NCBI GenBank assembly: GCA_949284665.1
Contig: CASDWR010000160.1
Span: forward strand, 1 to 6,945
Reading direction: 5' to 3'
Source: an uncultured Rikenellaceae bacterium
GTDB lineage: Bacteria > Bacteroidota > Bacteroidia > Bacteroidales > Rikenellaceae
Length of the DNA: 6,945 nt
Within the stretch, counting starts at the first letter, position 1; every line of letters begins with the position of its first letter. This document shows positions 1-6,442 of this stretch, piece after piece. The notes under the pieces are model-generated. The model searched no databases. It was not told where the DNA came from and saw nothing but the letters and a program-made list of their open reading frames with translations. A program made the translations under genes and the position numbers.

Positions 1-1089
1 ATTCTTGAATCCCGCTTTTTCGAAGGCTGCGTTCCAACTTTCGATCCCTTGTCGGATCGCTTCCACCCAACTCTCACGGAAAAGCGTGTCGATATAAAAT
101 GTGATCGGCTCAATGGGCTCGGAGAGCTCGCCGCTTGAAGGTGCAAACGGATCAAACATCTTCAAATCCCAACGACCGGCAAAATAACCGGGTTTACTTC
201 CATTCTCACTAAAAGAAGTATAGGACACATATGCCGTCCCGATCCGCGGGTCTGCCTTACGTGTCTGCATCTCCTCCTCAGGCAATAATGTCAACGAAGA
301 GACCAGTCCTATTGAAACCTCGGGTTTTTCCGCCAATATTCCTGCCCAAGAGCCCAACGTTAACCGAAGTCCTACCTCCGACGCAACCGTCAAACTGTTT
401 TCGAATGCATCTACTTTGTCGATTTTTGCAGCGGACGGGATCAAAGCACTCTCGTATACATAAGAGCCATTTCCCATGGATGTACCCCGCAAATCCAGAA
501 TGTCCTTGTTGCCGGCTTGAAAAAAGGACGAAGCATCGATTACCACCGAAGTACTGTCGTTGTCATTGGCTGCGATAGGGAATGCATACAGGATCGGACC
601 GATATTCGAAAGATCGAGCGCCTGTTCGATCCGCGTATCATCATTCTCCGCCAATACATTGTACTTGGGCTGACGGAACAACACCAACGAATCCGTTCGA
701 TCAATTCGAAAACGCTTGGTCGATGAAGCGGAGAGTCCCGGCGACAACGCCCCCACGTCACTCGTCCGATCAATCCAGGAGCTGACCAACAAATCTCGTC
801 CAAATACTCCGTAAGGGATTTCAAGCCATATTTTTTGATCGATCAGATGGATCGTAATGAATCCTTTTTTGCAGACATGGTTCTTTTTCCCCTTGAAAAT
901 CTTGTCATATGGAGTCGCTCCCTTTTTAACAACTGTTTTCGTTGTATCTGAAAGGCCTTTCTCCTCTTTCCCGACGACGTTTTCCGTTTTCGGGGATTTC
1001 TTCTCTCTCTTTTTTGCGGCGCCCTCCTGTATCGGAGCACACAACATACCGCAGAGAAGTCCGAATATGAAAATACGATATTTCATCAT
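1..1089 (-). CDS. Zinc-dependent metalloprotease (DUF5118/DUF5117 N-terminal part), partial, second tandem copy
   Basis: Open frame of 363 codons that runs off the left edge without a stop; only the N-terminal part of the protein is present. Residues 1 to about 25 form an export signal (hydrophobic core IFIFGLLCGMLC), followed by a Lys/Glu-rich linker to about residue 58. From residue 60 it aligns without large gaps to the neighbouring complete protease: YDKIF against YDELF, FGRDLL against FGREML, NDNDST against NNDST, and at 329-362 ITFYID, GIESW and KAGFK against IVFYVD, GIEQW and EVGFK. This region corresponds to the DUF5118 and DUF5117 domains that precede the Met-zincin catalytic domain. 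The HExxH motif would be expected roughly 100 residues further on, outside the window, so activity cannot be judged. The first ATG (1089) is preferred over an adjacent ATG (1086) because AAGGAGG ends 7 bases before it. The gene starts 13 bases after the upstream protease stop, so both are probably co-transcribed. Family assignment is confident; substrate is unknown. Confidence 0.9.
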   Translation of the reverse strand, partial: MMKYRIFIFGLLCGMLCAPIQEGAAKKREKKSPKTENVVGKEEKGLSDTTKTVVKKGATPYDKIFKGKKNHVCKKGFITIHLIDQKIWLEIPYGVFGRDLLVSSWIDRTSDVGALSPGLSASSTKRFRIDRTDSLVLFRQPKYNVLAENDDTRIEQALDLSNIGPILYAFPIAANDNDSTSVVIDASSFFQAGNKDILDLRGTSMGNGSYVYESALIPSAAKIDKVDAFENSLTVASEVGLRLTLGSWAGILAEKPEVSIGLVSSLTLLPEEEMQTRKADPRIGTAYVSYTSFSENGSKPGYFAGRWDLKMFDPFAPSSGELSEPIEPITFYIDTLFRESWVEAIRQGIESWNAAFEKAGFKN

Positions 1090-1096
1090 CTCGAAA

Positions 1097-1104
1097 GCCT
1101 CCTT
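1097..1104 (-). promoter_or_regulatory. Strong Shine-Dalgarno site overlapping the upstream stop codon
   Basis: On the minus strand AAGGAGGC lies 7 bases before the ATG at 1089. Its first two bases, AA, are also the last two of the TAA stop codon of the upstream protease. A purine-rich site this strong is uncommon in Bacteroidetes, where many genes lack one, and it decides the start of the second protease. The overlap suggests translational coupling of the two proteases; that is an inference. Confidence 0.75.
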
Positions 1105-3796
1105 ACTTTAATCCGTACTCAAGAGTATACAACAACAATTCATAGTGCGATTTCGTTTCGCCCGTTGCACCGTTCACGCGGTTCTTGAGCAACGTCTTCA
1201 CTCGGGTCATATATGCATACACATCTGCCACGGTCGCTTGTCCTCTATTGAAAATGGCCCGTGGGAACCATCCGAAGCCCGATATGGGATCGTATTTGAG
1301 ATTGCCGTAAATGCCCTGATTACCGCACCCCATATCGCAAACATGCGTATGCATGTCATGCATCTCCTCTACAGTAGGACTCTGCAGATCAGTAGCTGCA
1401 ATCCCCCTGCGTGAACCAGGCAGCGGGAAATTCGCACTGCTCATCATGGCTTTCACATAATAATTCTGAAGGTCCATTTGATCCCGTGTCAGTTTCTTGC
1501 CACGGACCGTCGGCTCCCAAACAAAATCATACACCTTGTCGGCACAGTCACGGAACGAGAAGGGATTTCCGGCAACACCCGATGTCATGGACACCTGGAA
1601 CGGAGCATTGACAATCAACATCGAAAGCAGGTTGGCAATTGCCCCCTTGGGTGAACCGACCAATGCAAGTTTGTTAAGCAACTCCTTATCGTCGAGCCAA
1701 TCGAGATCACCGTATAATTCGAACAGATAGGACAATGCTTCCAATTGTTTCTCTGTAGGAATATTCTCGAAAGCCGGCAGATCGTCTCCTGCCTTCACTT
1801 CATTTTTGTAGATACCCCCGACATTCAGATAAACATGCTGTATATACATGGCCAACTGATTGAGTATCGACTCAAAAATCTCGTTCCGGAACTCATAATC
1901 GTCATCGCCCGAGGTAATCCAACCGTCATATTCTTTCAAGATCCGCTTCAGATTGGCCACACCATACCGCGATGCTTTCACCGCATCATCGCCAAGATCT
2001 TCCGTCTGTGAACGCGGGTCATAATAACTCCACCAGAACTGTTGCTTGCCATAACGGTACACGGGATTCTCCTTCACGGCATCGGTAATCCATTTCGTGG
2101 TAATAGGAGCCTCCTCTTCAACACCCTCCACATCGAACACAGGCGTATAGGTCCAACGGATCAGATAACGATCGTACTCGCCAAAACGGGGAGGAGTCAG
2201 CTTGACACCGCGCTCCTTGTCACCCGGCTGCGCCACGTAATTGAAACGGGCATAGTCCATAATGGATGTCGTGGTCCCATGCTGCTGCGTATAGGAAGGT
2301 GAGCGGAGTGAATCGACCGGAATAACCGAAGACCCACTCATATTGTGCATGAATCCGAGGCAGTGGCCGATTTCATGCGAAATCACATAGCGAAGCGCAT
2401 CGCCCATCACTTCGTCGGGCAATTCTACGGCACGTACATCCTCGTCGACTGCCGCGGTCTGTACGAAACGCCAGTTGGTAATCAATCGGACGATGTCATG
2501 ATAAACGTAAACCGACGCATTGAGAATCTCACCGCTCCGGGGATCCACCCACGACGGTCCCATGGCATTCTGTATGCCGATCGGGGCATAACGCACACAG
2601 GAATATTTGATATTGTCGGGATCGAATTCTGGATCGTCGGTCGGGAAATCCTTCGCTACGATAGCCTCCTTGAATCCGACCTCCTCGAACAACTCCTGCC
2701 ACTGTTCAATACCCTCTTTGATATAAGGTTTCCATTTGTCAGGGAAATTACTGTCCACGTAAAACACAATAGGCTTCACAGGCGTAACTTTTTCACCACG
2801 ACGGTATGCAGCCGTATCGGAAGGGATGAGCTGCCATCTGTTCGCATAATATACCGGGTATGAAGTACGTACACCATCCCCAAGTTGAACCCGAGGGGTA
2901 AAGAACACTCCAATGCGATAATCAGCCATTCTGGGGCGATAGGGTTTCTCGGGCAACAATACGATCGACCGAGTCATCTCAGCAGTAAACGGGGCATCTT
3001 TAAGCACCGTTTTATCACTCCGACGATCCGTCAGCGTGTAGGTATATGAAAGGACACTGCGGATCGAAATATTGTCGCTGAAGGCCTTGACACCACTCAA
3101 ATAGGAGCGTTCGCTTCTGTAACTTTCCGTCCGTTTAAAAGCCGATCCATACAAAGAGTAAGCATCGAAAGGGCTTATTTTTTTATTGTCGCTCACAAAG
3201 AAATCGGTCATCTCAAATACGACGGCCGTGCTGTCGTTGTTATAAGCAGCGATCTTCGCATTCTTCAAAATCGAACCGATTGTGCTGGCTTCCAGTGCCT
3301 TGTCGATATTCTCGTCGGAAGAGATATAATCCGTGTTGAGTTGCCTCAACTGCACATACGTATCGTTTTTGGTGAAAGTTATGTGCAGGGGGTCCGTAGG
3401 TTTCGACCCGACGATAGCATTCCCGTTATCGCTGATCTGGGTAACGGTCGATCCGAGCAACATTTCCCGTCCGAACATGTCGAGAGGCATCTCGAAATAG
3501 AGCTTGCCCTTCATCATGTGAAGCGTGATCATTCCTTCAGCCGTCTCGTGTTTGTCTTTGAAAAGCTCGTCGTATTTGCTTTTCTTTTTGGTGGAGTCGC
3601 TTTTTTCAGTTTCTGCTTCCCCTTTTTTCTTCTTTTTGTCCTTTTTGCTACGGGCCGACTTCGTTTCTTCCTTTACGGTCTCGGTTTTCCCCTTTTCCTT
3701 GCTGGCGGAAACCGCCTCTACAGGTTGGCCGAAAACCAGAATGGCCGCACATAAAAAGCACAGGAGAGTAGTTGTTCTTTTCATTACAAAAACCAT
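1103..3796 (-). CDS. Secreted zinc-dependent metalloprotease, Met-zincin type (DUF5118-DUF5117-DUF4953), complete
   Basis: An 897-residue exported zinc endopeptidase. Residues 1 to about 28 form a type I signal peptide (core TTLLCFLCAAILVF, possible cleavage after VEA), followed by a very Lys/Glu-rich linker at about 31-74. The DUF5118-like segment lies at about 74-125 and the DUF5117-like domain at about 130-330. The Met-zincin (DUF4953-like) catalytic domain follows, with HEIGHCLGFMH at 474-484: zinc ligands His474, His478 and His484, catalytic Glu475. The Met-turn is SIMDY at 511-515. All expected catalytic residues are present, so the enzyme should be active. About 380 residues follow the Met-turn, including a His/Cys cluster at 813-824. 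There is no lipobox, so it is probably released to the periplasm or beyond. The start is uncertain: ATG 3796 gives MVFVMKR, while ATG 3784 gives a more usual signal peptide beginning MKR; neither has a clear Shine-Dalgarno site. It is first of a tandem pair with the gene ending at position 1. Substrate is not known. Confidence 0.95.
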   Translation of the reverse strand: MVFVMKRTTTLLCFLCAAILVFGQPVEAVSASKEKGKTETVKEETKSARSKKDKKKKKGEAETEKSDSTKKKSKYDELFKDKHETAEGMITLHMMKGKLYFEMPLDMFGREMLLGSTVTQISDNGNAIVGSKPTDPLHITFTKNDTYVQLRQLNTDYISSDENIDKALEASTIGSILKNAKIAAYNNDSTAVVFEMTDFFVSDNKKISPFDAYSLYGSAFKRTESYRSERSYLSGVKAFSDNISIRSVLSYTYTLTDRRSDKTVLKDAPFTAEMTRSIVLLPEKPYRPRMADYRIGVFFTPRVQLGDGVRTSYPVYYANRWQLIPSDTAAYRRGEKVTPVKPIVFYVDSNFPDKWKPYIKEGIEQWQELFEEVGFKEAIVAKDFPTDDPEFDPDNIKYSCVRYAPIGIQNAMGPSWVDPRSGEILNASVYVYHDIVRLITNWRFVQTAAVDEDVRAVELPDEVMGDALRYVISHEIGHCLGFMHNMSGSSVIPVDSLRSPSYTQQHGTTTSIMDYARFNYVAQPGDKERGVKLTPPRFGEYDRYLIRWTYTPVFDVEGVEEEAPITTKWITDAVKENPVYRYGKQQFWWSYYDPRSQTEDLGDDAVKASRYGVANLKRILKEYDGWITSGDDDYEFRNEIFESILNQLAMYIQHVYLNVGGIYKNEVKAGDDLPAFENIPTEKQLEALSYLFELYGDLDWLDDKELLNKLALVGSPKGAIANLLSMLIVNAPFQVSMTSGVAGNPFSFRDCADKVYDFVWEPTVRGKKLTRDQMDLQNYYVKAMMSSANFPLPGSRRGIAATDLQSPTVEEMHDMHTHVCDMGCGNQGIYGNLKYDPISGFGWFPRAIFNRGQATVADVYAYMTRVKTLLKNRVNGATGETKSHYELLLYTLEYGLK

Positions 3797-3801
3797 TTGT
3801 T

Positions 3802-3848
3802 AAACAAAACGCAAATTTGTGGTTGGCCCATCACAAGCCAACCACAAA
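3802..3848 (-). terminator. Candidate intrinsic terminator: 12-bp perfect hairpin plus T-rich run
   Basis: A perfect 12-bp inverted repeat (arms 3837-3848 and 3816-3827, TTTGTGGTTGGC on the minus strand) encloses a 9-base loop. It is followed on the minus strand by a T-rich run at 3802-3815 with 10 T in 14 bases. It lies 55 bases past the stop of the PKD-like lipoprotein gene, so it fits an intrinsic terminator closing the Sus-like operon before the protease genes. The T run is interrupted, so termination may be partial. The repeat could instead be an operator for a dimeric regulator, as its outer arm overlaps a possible promoter. Confidence 0.6.
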
Positions 3849-3852
3849 CTTA
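3845..3852 (-). promoter_or_regulatory. Possible Bacteroides-type -7 promoter box (TAAGTTTG) ahead of the proteases
   Basis: The minus strand reads TAAGTTTG, an exact match to the Bacteroidetes -7 consensus TAnnTTTG. A start a few bases downstream would give a leader of roughly 40-45 bases before the protease ATG at 3796. No exact TTTG -33 box stands at the usual distance; only T-rich sequence does, and the nearest upstream TTTG is about 30 bases away. The match is to a short motif in AT-rich DNA, so support is moderate at best. Confidence 0.35.
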
Positions 3853-3903
3853 TAACGTAATTCGGTTATAAAATAATATACTCAAACCGATATTTATCAG
3901 ATA

Positions 3904-5505
3904 TTAATAGATTGTCCCGATCACATCGAGCACCTTACCGAAACCGTCGTAAACCAACGCACTGTTTTTGTCGAGCTCTCCGCTGCCAAGACGTACCATC
4001 GGCACAACGGAAACCTTCCCTTCAGTATCGTTTTTCAGCGACATTACGACCAACGCTTTGTTGTTGAGCGCCAATTCCTGTATACCTTTGTCAAATGCCG
4101 AAGTATCGACCGTCTCCAATCCCTGGCGATAAAGTTTTATGCCCGTAATTTTTTCGCCTGCATCGGGAGTATAGACGGAGGTAACGGAAACATTGGTATT
4201 CAGGAAAGGCATCGCATAAATACCTTCTTCGACTGCCACGTAAAGTACAGCCTCGTTGTAGGCAAAAGCCGTGGCCACTGCCCGATCGAGAAGACTTTTC
4301 CCTTCGGCAGGTATATTACGAAGAAGGTACGCTCCAGTAGGAGATGTTTCCGAATATCCATCATGTCCGGCTTTACTCAAAGCATAAATAGCATATTCAC
4401 CGGTTGCGTCGTCTTTCATCAGGAACGTCATTCGGTTGCCGTCGATACTGAAACCGCCATCCACTGCCGTTTTTCCCGGCAAATTAGTAATGTCGAACGG
4501 ATCGGTTGTCGGTTGCAACGTAATATTCAATAGGTAAGGAGGCCTAAAATAGGCCTGATACGAACGGAATGTAGCATTCTCCTTATCGTAAAACGTTAAC
4601 GCGTTATACCCTACTCCTCTTGTGGGGATTGATACGAATACCCCGTTGCTGGCATTCAAAAGTACCGTAGTATATGGGACCGAAAAAGGAATCGTTGAGG
4701 CTGTTTGTAAACCACCATATACACTGCCATCTGCGAGAGGGACCAAAAGTGTCTGACTGGTATAGAGAATGTCCTGAACCGGTGAAGGAGACATATAAAT
4801 GGCCACCTCGTTCGGTTCCAGTTCACTCAAGTCCATAAAGTCAAATCCGATCAAAGACCCTTCGCTGTCCGTACCCAGAACGTAATTGGTATGCGTACCT
4901 CCTGTAGTACTTCCGACCGTTACCATGGCAAGCGAAGAAATCAGACGATCGTATGTTTTACCGGCCGTTGCGAACACATTCCGATAAATTACCTCTTCCC
5001 CCGTATAATTCGTTGTCAAACTCTTATTCTTGATGAATGTCATGTCGGACGTAACACCATCCTTGCTGTCGGCAATCAGCAAACCATCCACAAAAGCGCT
5101 GCGTACGTATATCTTCCAGTTCATATATGTATCGAGACCGTTTTCGGGATCGTTGACCTTCAACACAAGATCATAAGGCGTCGTTGCAATTGGATGCGTT
5201 ATTACAGTGTCAAGTTCTATTTCGTCACCCAACACCACATATTCCGGAGATGTGCTATTTACGGACATGCTCCATTCATAAATCAGATTGTCGGGATTTT
5301 TCACGCCGTCTTTGGTTACAGACGGGCTCAATGTTATCCGACCGGCATAATCCACATATAACGGGCCGCTCATACCCGCCGTATCAATTACGACGCCATT
5401 GATCGGATTGGTTGCCAAAGTGCTTTTATCTTTATAACAACCCGTCATAAATGCCGCTACCGTCAACACCAGCAACGACAACACATATTTATTTTTCCTT
5501 TTCAT
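3904..5505 (-). CDS. PKD-like family surface lipoprotein of a SusC/SusD locus
   Basis: A 533-residue lipoprotein. The signal peptide ends in MTGC, with lipidated Cys23 followed at once by YKDK, the opening commonly seen in PKD-like family lipoproteins beside SusC/SusD genes. Residues about 30-135 look like one PKD-type Ig-like domain: YEWSM at 76-80 fits the Y-x-W strand and YDLVLKVND at 111-119 fits the last strand. The remaining 400 residues are beta-rich with short repeating strand-turn units (for example GLLIADSKDG at 141-150 and YVLGTDSEG at 208-216), suggestive of a propeller-like fold but not recognised as a named domain. No catalytic motif is visible. Export is certain; an outer-membrane surface position and binding role are inferred from context. 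It begins 14 bases after the DUF4843 lipoprotein gene, with only a weak GAAG-type ribosome site, and is the last gene before the hairpin, so it probably ends the Sus-like operon. Confidence 0.85.
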   Translation of the reverse strand: MKRKNKYVLSLLVLTVAAFMTGCYKDKSTLATNPINGVVIDTAGMSGPLYVDYAGRITLSPSVTKDGVKNPDNLIYEWSMSVNSTSPEYVVLGDEIELDTVITHPIATTPYDLVLKVNDPENGLDTYMNWKIYVRSAFVDGLLIADSKDGVTSDMTFIKNKSLTTNYTGEEVIYRNVFATAGKTYDRLISSLAMVTVGSTTGGTHTNYVLGTDSEGSLIGFDFMDLSELEPNEVAIYMSPSPVQDILYTSQTLLVPLADGSVYGGLQTASTIPFSVPYTTVLLNASNGVFVSIPTRGVGYNALTFYDKENATFRSYQAYFRPPYLLNITLQPTTDPFDITNLPGKTAVDGGFSIDGNRMTFLMKDDATGEYAIYALSKAGHDGYSETSPTGAYLLRNIPAEGKSLLDRAVATAFAYNEAVLYVAVEEGIYAMPFLNTNVSVTSVYTPDAGEKITGIKLYRQGLETVDTSAFDKGIQELALNNKALVVMSLKNDTEGKVSVVPMVRLGSGELDKNSALVYDGFGKVLDVIGTIY

Positions 5506-5519
5506 AATCCGCTTCTAAT

Positions 5520-6407
5520 TTAATTCAGTGGGTAAGCATTAGCTGTGGTTTCTATACGCGCCTGCACTGGAGTGCCCTCTTTGGCGCCTCCATTATGGAG
5601 CAAGGGTTCTCCATCATGCTCATCCTTGTAAGCCTGAAGCCAATCGGCAAGGATTTTTTGGTATGCGTAAAACAAATTCCCGTTATAAATCCAATTATAT
5701 CGAGGCAAATACTTGTATCCGTCCGAATTATATTGGGAACCATGTACATCGGCATCGTCCCAATCGTCCCATCCGAGCGCATTCACAATTGCCATCATAG
5801 CATTTGAACATACAACACTGGTACTGGATGAAGCATAAGAAGCTATTCCGGCAATCAACATATTGTAACTCATCAGATAATTCCTTGCCGAGGGCAACGG
5901 GATCTGAGCACCCCATGTCAATCTGGCCTTTATATCACTCAACACTATCCCATCATATAGTGTAGTACATGGAGGAAGATCCCCTCCTTCCGCCAAAACG
6001 AGTTCCAAAGCATAATCCGTTTCCTTAAGAGCCTCCAAATTCTTAAGGCGTATACGGATATACCCGGCTTCCTGATTTGCGGGAATTAATGACGCAAGAA
6101 TTTCGTAACTCCCCTCCGGTGCAGTGGTTCCTTCTTCATCAATCACATAATTGACAGAACGATCATAGGAAGCTGTACGGCCAATGACTAACAAATTCAA
6201 ATCAATGTCGACATACTCTGCATCCATTTGATCTACAAATGAGAACGATTTCGAGTATACAAAAGGTCTTGGATTATTATTCGGTTTGACACGATTATCG
6301 AAACGAACCGCATCGTATGTACTGTCATAAACCGACAAGTCTTCCTGTTGGCATGCTGACAATACGGAAACCGCAGCAGCCAATACCATTATTATTCCTT
6401 TTTTCAT
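5520..6407 (-). CDS. DUF4843 domain-containing lipoprotein
   Basis: A 295-residue lipoprotein encoded right after the susD-like gene. The signal peptide starts MKKGII and ends in a textbook lipobox LSAC, with Cys19 as the lipidated residue. Residues about 30-165 match the DUF4843 pattern: YDAVRF at 31-36, an extended beta-rich stretch with VDIDLNLLVIG, then APEGSYE and LIPANQEAGYIRIRL at 107-121, resembling a Calx-beta-like sandwich. Residues 166-295 are less distinctive and rich in Tyr, Asp and Trp. The frame is open 10 codons further to an ATG at 6437, but that would put a charged, Cys-containing leader before the signal peptide; the ATG at 6407 has TGAGG 5 bases upstream and is preferred. 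The stop lies 14 bases before the PKD-like lipoprotein gene. DUF4843 proteins are regular partners of SusC/SusD genes; their function is not established, and a surface accessory role is inferred. Confidence 0.88.
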   Translation of the reverse strand: MKKGIIMVLAAAVSVLSACQQEDLSVYDSTYDAVRFDNRVKPNNNPRPFVYSKSFSFVDQMDAEYVDIDLNLLVIGRTASYDRSVNYVIDEEGTTAPEGSYEILASLIPANQEAGYIRIRLKNLEALKETDYALELVLAEGGDLPPCTTLYDGIVLSDIKARLTWGAQIPLPSARNYLMSYNMLIAGIASYASSSTSVVCSNAMMAIVNALGWDDWDDADVHGSQYNSDGYKYLPRYNWIYNGNLFYAYQKILADWLQAYKDEHDGEPLLHNGGAKEGTPVQARIETTANAYPLN

Positions 6408-6412
6408 GATTA

Positions 6413-6417
6413 CCTCA
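6413..6417 (-). promoter_or_regulatory. Ribosome binding site (TGAGG) setting the DUF4843 lipoprotein start
   Basis: The minus strand reads TGAGGTAATCATG. The TGAGG lies 5 bases before the ATG at 6407 and supports that codon over the in-frame ATG at 6437, which would precede the natural lipoprotein signal peptide. Confidence 0.55.
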
Positions 6418-6442
6418 CAATTACAATGTAATACCATCTGTC

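Noticed and set aside
540..1040. Two minus-strand open frames of 94 and 65 codons in other frames
   Set aside because: They sit inside the second protease in different frames; the edge-crossing protease frame is continuous and clearly homologous to its neighbour.
1030..1089. Lipobox-like Cys residues in the second protease signal peptide
   Set aside because: The residues before each Cys (LL, ML) do not fit a lipobox, which needs a small residue at -1; a type I signal peptide is more likely.
2345..2863. 172-codon open frame on the plus strand
   Set aside because: It lies fully antisense to the conserved catalytic region of the complete protease, has no recognisable domain or ribosome site, and is a shadow of that gene.
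3341..3754. 137-codon open frame on the plus strand with a hydrophobic Phe-rich stretch
   Set aside because: The Phe-rich stretch is the antisense reading of the Lys/Glu-rich linker of the protease (AAG and GAA codons read as CTT and TTC), so the apparent membrane segment is an artefact.
3862..3890. 6-bp inverted repeat (TCGGTT / AACCGA) with a 17-base AT-rich loop in the 107-base gap
   Set aside because: The stem is short and the loop long, so it is much weaker than the adjacent 12-bp hairpin and not supported as a separate element.
4540..4556. AGGCCT repeated with a 5-base spacer
   Set aside because: Within the PKD-like lipoprotein coding sequence, a self-palindromic hexamer pair with no T run or further copies; likely chance.
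4891..5361. 156-codon open frame on the plus strand
   Set aside because: Antisense to the PKD-like lipoprotein gene, with no domain, signal or start context.
6420..6432. 13-base odd palindrome (ATTACA-A-TGTAAT on the plus strand) before the DUF4843 lipoprotein gene
   Set aside because: Too short and AT-rich to be a convincing operator, and its one-base centre makes only a weak RNA hairpin; it may be chance.
6408..6437. Upstream in-frame ATG (6437) as start of the DUF4843 lipoprotein
   Set aside because: It would add ten residues with two Cys before a normal lipoprotein signal peptide and lacks a ribosome site; the ATG at 6407 has both.
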